Positions 9,396 through 21,832 of a stretch of DNA of 64,000 nucleotides are shown here, piece after piece. The notes under the pieces are model-generated. The model saw only the letters and a list, made by a program, of their open reading frames with translations, did not search any database and had not been told where the DNA came from. The DNA is from Abelmoschus esculentus (taxonomy: Eukaryota; Streptophyta; Magnoliopsida; Malvales; Malvaceae), in contig JAUCBN010000037.1 of the NCBI GenBank assembly GCA_035048815.1, positions 10,444,001-10,508,000 of the forward strand, written 5' to 3'. The position numbers and the translations under genes are program-made. Position 1 is the stretch's first letter. Every line of letters starts with the position of its first letter.

Positions 9396-10842
9396 ATGAA
9401 AATCATGTTTTGGAACTGCCAAGGCCTTGGTAAAGCCCAGGTAGTTCTAAATCTTAAAAAAATCACCAAATATGAGCCTGATATTTTATTTCTTTGCGAA
9501 ACTAGACTAAATAAAACTCGATGTAATTCTCTTAGTGCATCACTTGATATGAAAGGATGCTTACCGGTAGGAAATAGTCCAACTTTTATTGGCCTTGCCC
9601 TACTATGGAATAAGAAAATTCAAACCGATTTACTCTCTTATTCTGATCGCCATATCGATTGCATTATTAACCATGATGACTCTAAATTTCACTTTACCGG
9701 CTAACATGGTTATGCTAATACAAACCATCAATTTCAAACATAGCAATTAATAGATTCTTTAAAATCATCCTCCAACCTCCCATGGCTTTTAGGTGGAGAC
9801 TTTAATGAAATATTACATGACAATGAAAAACAAGAAGGATGTCGTCGCGCACGATCCCAAATTAATAATTTTCAAGAATGTTTATCTAGAAACGAACTCT
9901 TCGATTGTAAACCTAACTCAGGATGGTTCACATGGTTCAAACATGGACCCAACTCACAACCTATCTTTGAACGATTGGACCGATTCATTGGATCAACCAA
10001 CTGGATAAATATGTATCCCAATTATACTATTACTTCAAATTTCCAATCCAAATCTGACCACTGTTCTATAATGCTTGACACATCTCCCATTACATTTGCT
10101 AGAAAACGAATTTTTAAGAAAAAAATTCCGTTTTGAGGAATTTTGGGCCAACAATGATGAAAGCAAAAACCTAATCAATGATATTTCGACCAATATGAAT
10201 GAGAATACCTTAAACAAAATACAAAAGATTGGCAATCGTCTAAACTCTTGGCAGAATTCTCAAAGGAAAAAAAACAAATGAACGCCTTCAATACTTAACC
10301 ACATACATTAATAATAGTCTAAGACAACCAATACCATCCTCTGAGGAGCACCGCCTCATTGAAGTAAAAAAAGAACTGCAAGTACTTCAACATAACAACG
10401 AAATATATTGGGCCTAACGCTCTAGAACTAACTGGCTACAACATGGAGACAAAAATACTTCTTTCTTCCATGCCCGAGCCAATGGACGTCGCAAGAAAAA
10501 CAAATTCATGGTCTCTTTGATAATTCCAACACTTGGCACACGGAAGAATCCAACATTCTATCAATTGCTACATAATATTTGAAAAAAACTTTTCTCTACA
10601 TCCAATCCAACTCCTTCGACTGATATCCTTGATAACATTCCAACTATAATCACACCACAAATGAATGAAAATTTAAATAAACCTTACACAGAAGAAGAAC
10701 TTATAAATGCTTTTCGTGATATAGATCCTAGGAAAGCTCTAGGGATCGATGGTTTTCCAAGTAGTTTTTACCGACAACACTGGATACACTTGGTAAGGAC
10801 ATAATACGGCTATGCCTTGATCTGCTCTCGGGTGCAACGAAC

Positions 10843-11510
10843 TTGGCTGAGGTCAATCAAACTATTCTTTTCCTAATCCCGAAAAAACAAAATCCAACGG
10901 CAATGAGGCAACTTCGTCCAATAAGCCTTTGCACCGTTATATACAAAATTGTATCTAAAGTTTTAGTCAATCGTCTCAAAACATTCATACCTCTATGTAT
11001 TAGTAACAACCAAACAGCTTTTATTCAAGGTAGAAACACCACGGACAATATCCTAATTGCACATGAACTACTTCACACCCTCAATACGGTAGATTCTCAT
11101 CTCTCTAAAGGTGCAAGTCTGAAGCTAGACATGGAAAAAGCCTTCGATCGTGTGGAATGGCCTTTCTTACAACAAATTATGCAACGTATGGGTTTCAACA
11201 ACACATGGATTTCTACTATAATGAAATGTATCACTACCGTTTCATACCAAGTTCGTGTAAACGACTCTTTATCTCAATCTTTTAAACCACAACGAGGTCT
11301 GCGACAAGGAGACCCTCTATCTCCATTCCTCTTCCTATTTTGCACCCAAGGATTAATAGTATACTAAATGCTCAAAATGCTAATGGCAACCTCCCTGGAT
11401 TCAGTGCTAGTCGGCATGGCCCAAAAATAAACCATCTCCTTTTCGCTGATGATTGCTTGGTCTTCATAAAAAACAACACCACTGAAGCTAATCATCTCTA
11501 AAATGCTCTA
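10843..11510 (+). pseudogene. LINE copy 1 reverse transcriptase segment
   Basis: The longest open RT piece (10843-11367) carries LIPKK, RPISLCTVIYKIVSKVLVNRL, the catalytic Asp in KLDMEKAFDRVEW, and GLRQGDPLSPFLF. A frame change follows, and then the second catalytic pair FADD at 11442-11453. These are the palm motifs of non-LTR reverse transcriptases. The corresponding region in LINE copy 2 is 58240-58870. Confidence 0.9.
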
Positions 11511-12884
11511 CACCAATATGCTACCTCCTCAGGTCAAGCTATTAATTTTGAAAAATTTATAATCTACTTTTCCCCAAAAACTACTCTATCTCAAAGAGTA
11601 GCTGTTAACAATATTCTCCAAGTCCAAGAGGTTAGTGACCCTGGTATTTACCTGGGTGTCCCTCTCTTAATTGGAAAAAACAAAACAACTTTGTTAGGAT
11701 TTACCAGAGATAAAGTTAACACAAGTCTCTCCAAATGGGATAAAAACCTATTATCTTTTAGCGGTAGAGAGGTATTCATAAAATCTGTCTTTCGATCTCT
11801 TCCACAATATGTCATGTCATGCTACCTTCTTTCCCATAATATTATCGATGACATGACAACTTCTATTCACCAATACTGGTGGTCAAGAAAAGGTAGCAAA
11901 AATGGTTGGCACATACTTCCTTGGGAGATTGTATGCCAACCAAAATCAATAGGGGGCATGGGCTTTCGCGACCTCCATAACTTTAATATCGCTCTATTAG
12001 GAAAACAAATATGGAGACTACTCTATGAACCATCTAACCTCCTTGGCCAGGTATATCAAGCTAAATACTACCCTTCTGGAAACATCCTCGATGCTACTTA
12101 AACAAAACAATCTTCTTTAGCTTGGAAGGGCATCTGTACGGCTCTGAAAAAACTCCTTCCTGTTTTTTTTACAAGACCAAGAATAAATAGCAAGATTAAC
12201 ATATTCCATGGTCTATGGGGATGCTCCTCTCCAGTTCAACTTTTTGGCGAATATGAAATTTCCAGTGAAATTCCAAAATGAGCTCGGGATTTTATGATTC
12301 CTGGGCAACCACAATGGTATGAGCCTAAAATACGTTCCCTTTTTGATAGAGAGGATGCCAACGCTATTCTAAACATCCCTATAATTAATGACCATCCAGA
12401 TACAACCATATGGATGAACAATGACTGTGGAATTTATTCTATTAGATCAGGGTATTTATTCTTACAAAAACCACGCGGACCTCTAAATAGACCTACACGT
12501 ATTTGGAAAACCATTTCTAAGCTACCATCTTTACCAAAGGTTAGAGCCTTTAGATGGTGACTAGGTCACGATGCTCTTCCTACAGGATCCAAATTACTGA
12601 ATGCTAACCTAGGAAATGGCATTTGTCCAATTTGTGCAACTACAATTAAAACTCCGATGCATGCTCTACGCGACTGTCTTGATGCTTATGAAACTATTCG
12701 TTTAGCAGGTTTCCCTACTTTAATCCAATCCGGAAATTTTACATCCTCACTTCATTGGATGGAGACTGCAGGGTCTAAACTCAACAACCAGGAGTTTGCT
12801 CTTTTTCTAACGATACTATGGAATATTTGGAATAGACGAAATGATTGAATCCATAATAACCATCTCCAACCACCATGGTTAACC

Positions 12885-13478
12885 TTGAAAAGTGCCAAAT
12901 CCTTATTGAATGACTATCAAAATGCAAACATTTGCTCCTCTACTGGTAACCCACATAGACCCATTCTTCAAAACCAAACTTGGAAAAAACCAGGCACTAG
13001 CTCTATTAAAATAAACTCGGATGGGGCTTTTGACCCCATCTCCGGAAGTGCTGCAATTGGTGTTGTCGCACGTAACTCGGACGGTGTGGTTTTGGGAGGA
13101 ATTTCTCTTCCTATTGTTGGATGCCCTGACGCTACCTCGGCTGAAGCACAAGCAATCCTAGCTGGACTTGAACTTGCATCTCAGAAAGGTTGGGCGAATA
13201 TTACCTTTGAGACAGATTCAGCCTCCATTGCTAATAAAGTCAACCAGGGTGGACCAGATCTCTCAACTTTACAACCATTGGTGTCCACGATCTGCACCAC
13301 CATGGACAGTTTAGTAAATTGTCGGATCACTTATGTACTTAGAGGGGCCAATAATGTAGCCCATACTCTTGCTTCTAGGGCCATGCAGTCTTTATGTAAT
13401 CTTCACTTTGACTCCGATATGCTTGATTTTATAAGGGTTTTTGTAAACTATGAGAGATTTAACTCTCCTTCTCAATAA
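12885..13478 (+). pseudogene. LINE copy 1 RNase H domain
   Basis: Open frame to the ORF2 stop. RNase H (RVT_3 type) shows the catalytic Asp in INSDGAFD, Glu in TSAEAQAIL (codon 13143-13145), Asp in FETDSASI, and the C-terminal RGANNVAHTLAS motif. All expected acidic residues are present, unlike in copy 2, where the Glu is Lys. As the last part of a broken ORF2 it is unlikely to be translated. Confidence 0.88.
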
Positions 13479-13578
13479 AATTCTAGGGGTACTCTTTTCC
13501 CCATAGGGCATTCTATCCCTCTTTTGGGATGGAAGTGTTAGGGGCTTTCTAACGAGGCCCTTTTTCTGTCAAAAAAAA
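13479..13578 (+). other. LINE copy 1 3' UTR and A-tail
   Basis: About 90 bp including TAGGGGTACTCTTTTCCCC and an AACGAGGCCC segment, then 8 A. It is nearly identical to 60886-60985 in copy 2, which fixes the 3' end of the family. Confidence 0.9.
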
Positions 13579-16500
13579 TTGCATGGGTTCACTATACAGC
13601 CCATCTAGACATGCACGCTCTAAACCCTACAAAACGATCGAAAATGGTATTAAATCGAATTTTTTTGGTACAAAAAGTTAATTATGGGCATTTGAACCTA
13701 ATTATACAGCTTAAACTAAAATTTTGAGCGTTTTACTCGGTTAAAATTCAAACGGGTTCACTATAAACCCCATTTAGACATGCACGATCTAAACCCTACA
13801 AAACTATTGAAAATGATATTAAATCAATTTTTTTGGGTACAAAAAGTTAATTATGGACTTTTGAACCTAGTTATACATCTTAAACTAAAATTTGAGCTTT
13901 TAACACGGTTAAAATTCGAATGGGTTCACTATAAAGCACATTTAGACATACAGGCTCTAAACTTACAAAACGATCGAAAGTGATATTAAATCAAATTTTT
14001 TGGGTAAAAAAACTTAATTATGGGCTTTTTAACCAAATTATACAGCTTAAACTAAAACTTTTAGCCTTTTACGCGGTTAAAATTTGAACGGGTTCACTAT
14101 AAAGCCCATTTAGACATGCACGCTCTAAACCTTACAAAACGATCAAAATGGTATTAAATTGAATTTTTTGGGTACAAAAAGATAATTACGGACTTTTGAA
14201 CCTAATTATACAGCTTAAACTAAAATTTTGAGCGTTTTACTCGGTTAAAATTCGAAAGGTTTCACTATAAAACCCATTTAGACATGCACGCTCTAAACCC
14301 TAAAAAACGATAAAAATGACATTAAATCGAATTTTTTGTGTACAAAAATTTAATTATGGGCTTTTAAAACAAATTATATAGATTAAACTCAAATTTTGAG
14401 CGTTTTACTCAGTTAAAATTCTAACGGGTTCACTATAAAGCCCATTTAGAGATGCACGCTCTAAACCTTACAAAATTATCGAAAATGATATTAAATCAAA
14501 ATTTTTGGGTAAAAAAGTTAATTATGGGATTTTGAACCTAATTATACAACTTAAACTAAAATTTTGAGCTTTTTACTCGGTTAAAATTCGAACGGGTTCA
14601 CTATTAATCCCATTTAGACATGCACGCTCTAAACCTTACAAAATGATCGAAAATGATATTAAATAAATTTTTTGGGAAAAAAGTTAATTATGGGCTTGTG
14701 AACCTAATTATATAGCTTAAACTCAAATTTTGAGCTTTTAACTCAGTTAAAATTCGAACTGGTTCATTATAGAGCCCTTTTAGACATGCACGCTCTAAAC
14801 CTTACAAAATGATCGAAAATGATATTAAATCAAAATTTTTGGGTAAAAAAAGTTAATTATGGGATTTTGAACCTAATTATACAACTTAAACTAAAATTTT
14901 GAGCTTTTTACTCAGTTAAAATTCGAACGGGTTCACTATAAATCCCATTTAGATATGCACGCTCTAAACCTTACAAAATGATCGAAAATGATACTAAATC
15001 AATTTTTTGGGTAAAAAAGTTAATTATGGGCTTGTGAACCTAATTATATAGCTTAAACTAAAATTTTGAGCATTTTACTCGGTTAAAATTCGAACGGGTT
15101 CATTGTAAAGCCCATTTAGACATGCACGCTCTAAACCTTAAGAAACAATCGAAAATGATATTAAATCAAATTTTTTGGGTACAAAAAGTTAATTATGGGC
15201 TTTTGAACCTAATTATACAACTTAAACTAAAATTTTGAGCATTTTACTCAGATAAAGTTCAAACGGGTTCACTATAAAGCCCATTTAGACATGCATGCTC
15301 TAAAACGTACATAACGATCGAAAAAGGTATTAAATCGAATTTTTTGGGTACAAAAAGTTAATTACGGTTTTTTTAACCTAATTATACAGCTTGAACTAAA
15401 ATTTTGAGCGTTTTACTCGGTTAAAATTCAGACGGGTTCACTATAAAGCCCATCTAGACATGCATGATCTAAACCCAACAAAACGATCGAAAATGATATT
15501 AAATTGATTTTTTTTGTGTACAAAAAGTTAATTATGGGCTTTTAAACAAAATTATACAGCTTACACTCAAATTTTGAGCGTTTTACTCGGTTAAAATTCG
15601 AACGGGATCACTATAAAGCCCATTTAGAGATGCGTGCTCTAAACCCTACAAAATGATTGAAAATGTTATTAAATCAAAATTTTCGGGTAAAAAAGTTAAT
15701 TATGGGCTTTTGAACCTAATTATACAACTGACACTAAAATTTTGAGCGTTTTACTTGGTTAAAATTCGAACGGGTTCACTTTAAAACCCATTTAGACATG
15801 CACGCTCTAAACCCTACAAAATGATCGAAAATGATATTAAATCAATTTTTTTGGGTAAAAAAGTAAATTATGGGCTTATGAACCTAATTATACAGCTTAA
15901 ACTCAAATTTTGAGCTTTTAACTCGGTTAAAATTCGAACGGGTTCATTACAAAAGCCCATTTAGACATGTACGATCTAAACCCTATAAAACAATCGAAAA
16001 TGATATTAAAACAAAATTTTTGGGTAAAGAAAGTTAATTATGGGCTTTTGAACCAAATTATATAGCTTAAACTAAAATTTTGAGCATTTTACTCGGTTAA
16101 AATTCGAGCGGGTTCACTATAAAGCCCAATTAGACATGCACGCTCTAAACCTTAAAAAACGATCGAAAATGATATTAAATCAAATTTTTTAGGTACAAAA
16201 AGTTAATTATGGGCTTTTGAACCTAATTATACAGCTTAAACTAAAATTTTGAGCGTTTTACTCGGTTAAAATTCGAACGGGTTCACTATAAAGCCCATTA
16301 AGATATGCACGATCTAAACCATACAAAACGATCAAAAATGATATTAAATCGAATTTTTAGGTAAAAAAAGTTAATTATGGGCTTTTGAACCTAATTATAC
16401 AGCTTAAACTAAAATTTTGAGCATTTTACTCGATTAAAATTCGAACGGGTTCATTGTAAAGCCCATTTAGACATGCACGCTCTAAACCCTAAAAAACAAT

Positions 16501-16892
16501 CGAAAATGATATTAAATCAAATTTTTTGGGTACAAAAATTTAATTATGAGATTTTGAACCTAATTATACTTCTTAAACTAAAGTTTTGAGCATTTTACTC
16601 GGTTAAAATTCGAACGGGTTCACTATAAAGCCAATTTAGACATTCACGCTCTAAACCTTACAAAACGATCAAAAATGATATTTAATCAATTTTTTGGGTA
16701 CAAAAAGTTAATTATGGGCTTTTTAACCTAATTATACAGCTTAAACTAAAATTTTGAGCATTTTTCTCGTTTAAAATTCGAACGGGTTCACTATAAAGCC
16801 CATTTAGACATGCACGCTCTAGACCCTAGAAAACGATCGAAAATGATATTAAATCAATTTTTTGGGTAAAAAAAGTTAATTATGGGCTTTTT
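13579..16892 (+). repeat. Satellite block I, about 168-bp monomers
   Basis: About 19-20 tandem monomers. The landmark TTTAGACATGCACGCTCTAA recurs at intervals of 167-169 bp. Each unit also carries ACGATCGAAAATGATATTAA, TTAATTATGGGCTTTTGAAC, a TTTTGAGC segment and GGTTAAAATTCGAACGGG. The monomer is AT-rich with no ORF. This block prefers ATACAGCTTAAACTAAAA and GAGCG/GAGCATTTTAC variants. The monomer length and head-to-tail order fit a plant centromeric satellite. Confidence 0.97.
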
Positions 16893-19862
16893 TGTAACAT
16901 CCCAAAAATGTTCCTAGGTGTTATCAAGGTCAGATCAAGGGTTTGGTTGAACCGGTCAAGCCAATTAGCCTAAATCCGGGAATTAATTTTTATAAAATAT
17001 GGAAAAATACTCTAAAATTATTATTTGGACTCTATTTGAGTTTGGTAAAGTCAAATTTGTAAAATTACACTATGAACCTTGACATTTTGGAAAATGATGA
17101 CTATTTTATAAAAATGACAATTTTAGTGACTAAAATGTAAATGGGTCAAAACTTAGAATCTTTAAGGGGCTATTTATCCAATCTTTCTCATCAGATCTAA
17201 CCTTCCAAAAATCTCTTTATAAACTCATTTTAATTACCATAAAGATTTTTATTAAGATATATTTCTCATTTTTCACCAAAATCATCATTTTACGTAACTT
17301 CCCATTTTCTCTCAACTTCTCCCAATTTTCTTGGTTTCCAATTAGATTTCTCTTCAATTTTATCAAGTTAAATCACATCTTTTTATTCAATTTCGTTCAT
17401 ATTATTGTCTCCTTATTTCTCTTCAATTTTCTTACATTTTACAACTTGTTTTCATAGGTTTTTCAATTGAAAGGAGGTTGGATCTTTTTTGGAGGTAAGA
17501 AACCATTCAAACCTCTGAGCTTTGAGTTCTTTATTGAAATTCCCAAGTGTTTGATCCATTGCATTGAGTTCTTGATTTGTTTTATGGTTTTAATTGATGA
17601 TTTTCGATTTTTATCGGTTAATTTTGATAGAATTGATGCAATCCCGTAATAAGGTGATACCTGATGGTTTTCAATGGGTAAATCAATAAATTTTTGTGTG
17701 TTTTAACATGTAATTAATGGTTCATGGATGGGTAAACCTGGATCTTAGGTTTTGGTGGTGTTAATTAGCTTAGATCTTCGGTTTATGGCTTGTTTGGGTG
17801 GCTGAATATTTGTTGTTGGTTTAGGATGTTTAGATCATGGTTCTTGGTTGTTTTTTGTTGTTGAGAGGTTGTGGTTTTCGTTTTCTAAGGGCTGGAGGTT
17901 ATTCGGATAAGTTTTAGATGTGTTTTCGGTTTTCTTAAGTGTAGTTTTTGGGGCTGTTTGTTTGGAAAGTCTGGGAGGTTGATTGAAAACAGGTCAAGGT
18001 GTTGAGCTAAGTGTTGAAGGTGTTTCGAAAAAGGAGAGAATGTCGGTTGGCTTCGGCAAGCTAGTTTCGGACAAGTGGTGAGTGGGCTGCCGTATCAGCA
18101 AGGTTTTACTTGTTTTATCAAAGGTTTGGGAGTGTAGGGATGGTGTGAAAAACCTCCCCACACTCGGAAGTAAGTTAAATGGTTTCGTTCTCTTAACGGT
18201 TCCCATATCATTCCATCATTGCCATATTTTAGACATGCTTTTAATATAGTTTTTGCATATGTGATTTATGCATGAGAATTGATAAGTACTTTGGCCAAAA
18301 GATGTTTTTACTATTTTTTTCCATTGTTATTGGATATGTCTGGGCAATTAATCATTTCATGAGTTTTATTAACATCTATGCTTTTGGTAACATATCCAAT
18401 GATTGATAGTGTTGCATTGATTTTATGGAAGATGCATATGAATGAATAGTTTCCAATGCATGAATTGAATTTGGAAATGGCGCATGCATGTGTTAGCTGC
18501 TGTATATGCATGATTAATGATGGTTCCCATGACTTTTAAAGCATGAGAATGATTTGGATTAAAGTATGGTTATTTCTTTTTTCCCGAACAAAGCCGTTGA
18601 GCATGTTTTGGTTCATCTTGTTGAACATATATGATGTGCATTGTAAAACAGCAAGCAACTATGCATAATGAGTATGATATTGGCTTAGTGACACTAAATT
18701 TAGATGCGAATACAAGTGACATGTCATTAGGACTGAGTGCACTATAAAGATTATGAACATAAAGATAATGCCTACTCGTAACAAGGGTGACTTTGTGTCA
18801 TGTCGAGACTAAGGGTTTCCAAAGTGTGACTTTGTGTCATGTCGAGACTAAGGGTCTCCAAAGGGTGACTTTGTGTCATGTCGAGACTGAGGGTCTTCAA
18901 AGGGTGACTTTGTGTCATGTCGAGACTAAGGGTCTCCAAAGGGTGACTTTGTGTCATGTCGAGACTAAGGGTCTCTAAAACAATGGATCCGCGTATTCGG
19001 TGAGCTTAAGGTTCACAACATGTGATCACTAGAAAGCCAATATGCATGACTTATGATTGAGATTTTTGTGTATTGAAATGCATGAGATTGTGACATGTAT
19101 TGATATAGAATTATTAGAATGTAATGTTTTAAAATTATAAGTTTCACAAGCATGTGTTCTTGATTAAACTTTGTACAAGGATATGAGTATGAGAGAATAG
19201 ATTAAGCGTTGCTATATGTTTAGCATGTAAGACTTGTACCTTGCACATTATTGAGCACATGATATAAGCTTTGCTAGGTGAATAGCATATAAGACTTGTG
19301 ACGGTGCATAGAGATGCATATGTATTAAAAAGGGCCATAAGTTTAATGGTTGTTTTAAAAGCATGAAAGCATTGAGAGTTTTAGCTTTCTAATACATGAA
19401 ATGAATGTTACTTGATAAAGAAGTTATTTCGATTTTGCAATCCATGTTTGAGATACTTTTAGTGAGCATGATATGGCATGATTTAAAGAGTTATTGATGG
19501 ACTTATGGGCTGCATTGTGAAGGTGTTTTCTTTATGTTTTACCCCTCACTAAGCTTATGCTTACCCTCTCTTTTACCTTACAATGCAAAGACATTAATCG
19601 AGGCGGACAAGGAAAGCAAGGTTCCAAGTGTATGTCAATGAAAATCTCAAGTATGTGTTCTAAAATGTAGTAGTAGTAGTAAGAGAGAAATGGGGGTATA
19701 GTTTCATTGTTGCAAAGTTAGTTTCGGTTGATGAGAATTACTTTGGTCGTATGAACTTGAGTATGTATTGGATGTTTAAGTTGCTCTTGGTGCCTAGGAA
19801 TTATGCATATAGTTAATGGTGACCATTGGTGGTTGGTGTATTCTGTGTAGTGCTATTAATGA
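16893..19862 (+). repeat. 5' part of a long Tekay-like LTR (fragment A)
   Basis: Starts TGTAACATCCC, a common start of plant Ty3/Gypsy chromovirus LTRs. It is colinear with the start of the LTRs at 38361 (plus) and 50577 (minus). It holds five 39-bp repeats at 18787-18981. It stops at about 19862, where the Athila-2 LTR begins; by comparison with the 46585-50577 copy, roughly the last 1 kb of the LTR is missing. The frame at 17467-17649 has no recognisable domain and I do not call it a gene. Confidence 0.85.
18787..18981 (+). repeat. 39-bp minisatellite inside LTR fragment A, 5 copies
   Basis: GTGACTTTGTGTCATGTCGA recurs at 18787, 18826, 18865, 18904 and 18943, an exact 39-bp step, with nearly identical units. 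Because 39 is divisible by 3 it creates repetitive open frames on both strands that are not genes. Other LTR copies have a unit of about 50 bp around the same GGGTGACTTTGTGTC core. Confidence 0.95.
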
Positions 19863-20515
19863 TGTATGTGAAAACACATATATGTGCAAGTATACACAGT
19901 CATACATGTAATAATAGGGTGAGTGAGTATCGTTCCCACGAGGATCTTTGGTAAAGTGCACAGTCAAATTTGTCAAGGCAAAAAGGTGTCACTCACTAAA
20001 AAGGAAAACAAAGCAAAAGATATAAACAAGAGAAAATGGATATGTACGATGAAGTCTTACATGGAAATGCTATGGCAATTCTAGAGTGCAAGCAACTAAA
20101 ATATGCCACGGCAAAATAGCATGGATAATGAAGGCAGGGTGGATGTATGGAATGGTGTGTGATTGTAGAGTAGTGTGATTGCAAGATAACAAGTACAATA
20201 AAGAAAGCAGTTTGTAAATGCGGAGGCAAAAACAGGATGCAAGAACACATTAAGCAATATATTGTACTAACCCTCTGTTGATGAACTCTCTCGGGAATGA
20301 CTAGTGGTGACTTCTATGGGTTCCTACCCCTTACCCCTACCTAACATATAGCTGCTACGGTGTATACCTACTCGACAGAGGTTTCTAAAGTATTCTCGCT
20401 CTTTCGAGTCATAGGAACCTGATAGACTAAAATGCCATGGCATCTCGTGTCACTCAAGTAGCACTAGCCTATCGACAAAAAACACTCCTTTTAGTCGTTG
20501 AAGCCTTCACCTATG

Positions 20516-20520
20516 CCTCT
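20516..20520. repeat. Target site duplication CCTCT flanking the solo LTR (left)
   Basis: CCTCT precedes the LTR start at 20521 and is repeated at 21833-21837 right after the LTR terminal CA. Confidence 0.92.
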
Positions 20521-21832
20521 TGATAAGTGCTCAACACACTATCACTTTCTACTCCTTTTATCGGCATTTATCACCAAATATTCACCCACTTGAATCAATG
20601 CATATGCCTAATGTGATATATTTAGAAGTTATACTTAAATAGATACTATTTACAGAAAAAGGCACATTTTACTGCGTTTTCATATCTGTGCAGGAGAACC
20701 AGTGCCGCGGCAGGGACAAGGCCGAGGCAGCAGCAGGAAGACATGAAGTAAATTGATAGGCGATGGAAAGACAAAAATCCAAGGAACATGTCTGGACTTG
20801 AAGCCCATTGATCAGAGCTGGCTAGCACAAGGAAAAGCCCAAAGGAAGACCACGCGGGAAAGCCCCTTAGCCGAATATAAACTTGGAAATATATTATTAT
20901 TATGTACTTGACTTGTTCCCTACTCCAAGTTGTATTCTACTTAGGAAAGGTTTTGCCCTAGGTCTAGCCTATATAAAGACCTAGCCACCCAATGTAATAG
21001 ATATCGAAATACCTAGGGAGAGCCGACTTCTACTCTTGTTTCTTTCCTCTCCATCATGTTCTAAAACCTTCATAGGGTTTAGGTGAAGGTTGTGGAGTAT
21101 TTGTGAGAGGAGATTGTACTTTATCTTTCATTCAATGCAATAAAGATTATCAAGGTTTGCTTATCCTTTGTTATTCGTTTTTCTTGCATTCAAGCCCGGG
21201 AGGAAAGTTTGTAAGTGATCCATTTATCTAAGCTCGGGAGAGCTAGATTCACGAAAGGGGTAAGTACGGTGTTTCAATCGCGAAATACTAACTCGGCCTA
21301 GGGATAGGTTAAGAGTTTCAGCGGCTAAAAGAAGTGTGAGATTGGTTGGTGAGTATAATTGGTTCACGCCGGGAGGTATCATCAAGGACTAGTCATCAAC
21401 AGCACTCTGACTTAGGGATAAGCGGAGTCATTCAAGGACCCTTTTCCGAACTTTGGTAAAGTCCACCCACGAGCAAGGGATTGCCGCGGCGGACAACGTT
21501 ATCGCTGCCCAGGCAGTAAACTGCAGTGCTGCCGAGGCAGAGATATGCGATTGCATTGGATAAAGACAAGTCAATCAAGTCCACAATACAATACAACTGG
21601 ATCCTGGCCCATCTTTCTCTCTAATATTTCGACCCTTTTATTTTTATTCAATTACCTTAGTTTAATAAATCACACCGATTCACTTGTGTTTTTATTTTTC
21701 TACAGAGCAAGAAGATAAAGAAAGCATATTAAGTATACCGGTCCCTGAGGAGACGATAACTCGATAAATACTTATCACTTATTACTTGCGATGTGTCCAC
21801 TTGCACTAAACGCACACTTTTGACACGCGACA
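20521..21832 (+). mobile_element. Solo LTR of the Athila-1 family
   Basis: Plus-strand LTR from TGATAAGTGC to GACACGCGACA, matching the Athila-1 LTRs over its whole length but in the opposite orientation to them, and flanked by the perfect 5-bp duplication CCTCT. A solo LTR with an intact duplication is the product of recombination between the two LTRs of one insertion. TATA-like TATATAA lies at 20970-20976 and AATAAA at 21139-21144. Palindromes are at 20703-20712, 21505-21516 and 21529-21540. Confidence 0.95.
20969..20978 (+). promoter_or_regulatory. TATA box in the solo LTR
   Basis: CTATATAAAG, at the same place as the TATA of the full-length Athila-1 LTRs. With AATAAA at 21139-21144 it would define U3, R and U5. 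In a solo LTR it could still drive transcription rightward if not silenced. Confidence 0.6.

Larger units (their letters stand above)
9396..13478 (+). pseudogene. LINE copy 1 ORF2: endonuclease, reverse transcriptase, zf-RVT, RNase H
   Basis: About 1,360 codons, the usual size for a plant L1 ORF2, starting MKIMFWNCQGLG. The APE endonuclease (9396-10137) has the WNCQGLG start, the catalytic Glu in LFLCETRLN, GGDFNEIL and SDHCSI. RT follows with palm motifs at 10843-11367 and FADD at 11442-11453. A zf-RVT region (about 12480-12690) contains CPICATT...MHALRDC, and RNase H comes last. The first stop is the TAA at 9702-9704, and more stops and frameshifts follow, so no full product is possible. 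All listed endonuclease and RT motifs are still readable in pieces. The protein would nick target DNA and copy its own RNA at the nick. Confidence 0.9.
1..13578 (+). mobile_element. L1-type LINE with RNase H, copy 1, 5' end outside the window and split by an Athila element
   Basis: A non-LTR retrotransposon on the plus strand. Bases 1-164 and 8403-9395 are its AT-rich leader, 9396-13478 its ORF2, and 13479-13578 its 3' UTR with an A-tail; positions 165-8397 are a later Athila insertion. It is closely related to the copy at 53025-60985 and shares leader text, ORF2 and 3' end with it. The domain order is APE endonuclease, reverse transcriptase, zf-RVT and RNase H, as in plant L1 elements with a C-terminal ribonuclease H. 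After the 8-A tail the satellite resumes at TTGCATGGGTTCAC, the same monomer position where copy 2 ends. It is dead: ORF2 has several stops and frameshifts. Confidence 0.88.

Noticed and set aside
18772..18978. Repetitive peptides encoded by both strands of the 39-bp repeat; also considered as a CRISPR-like array
   Set aside because: Unit length divisible by three creates the frames. The units are contiguous with no unique spacers, and they lie within an LTR of a plant element.
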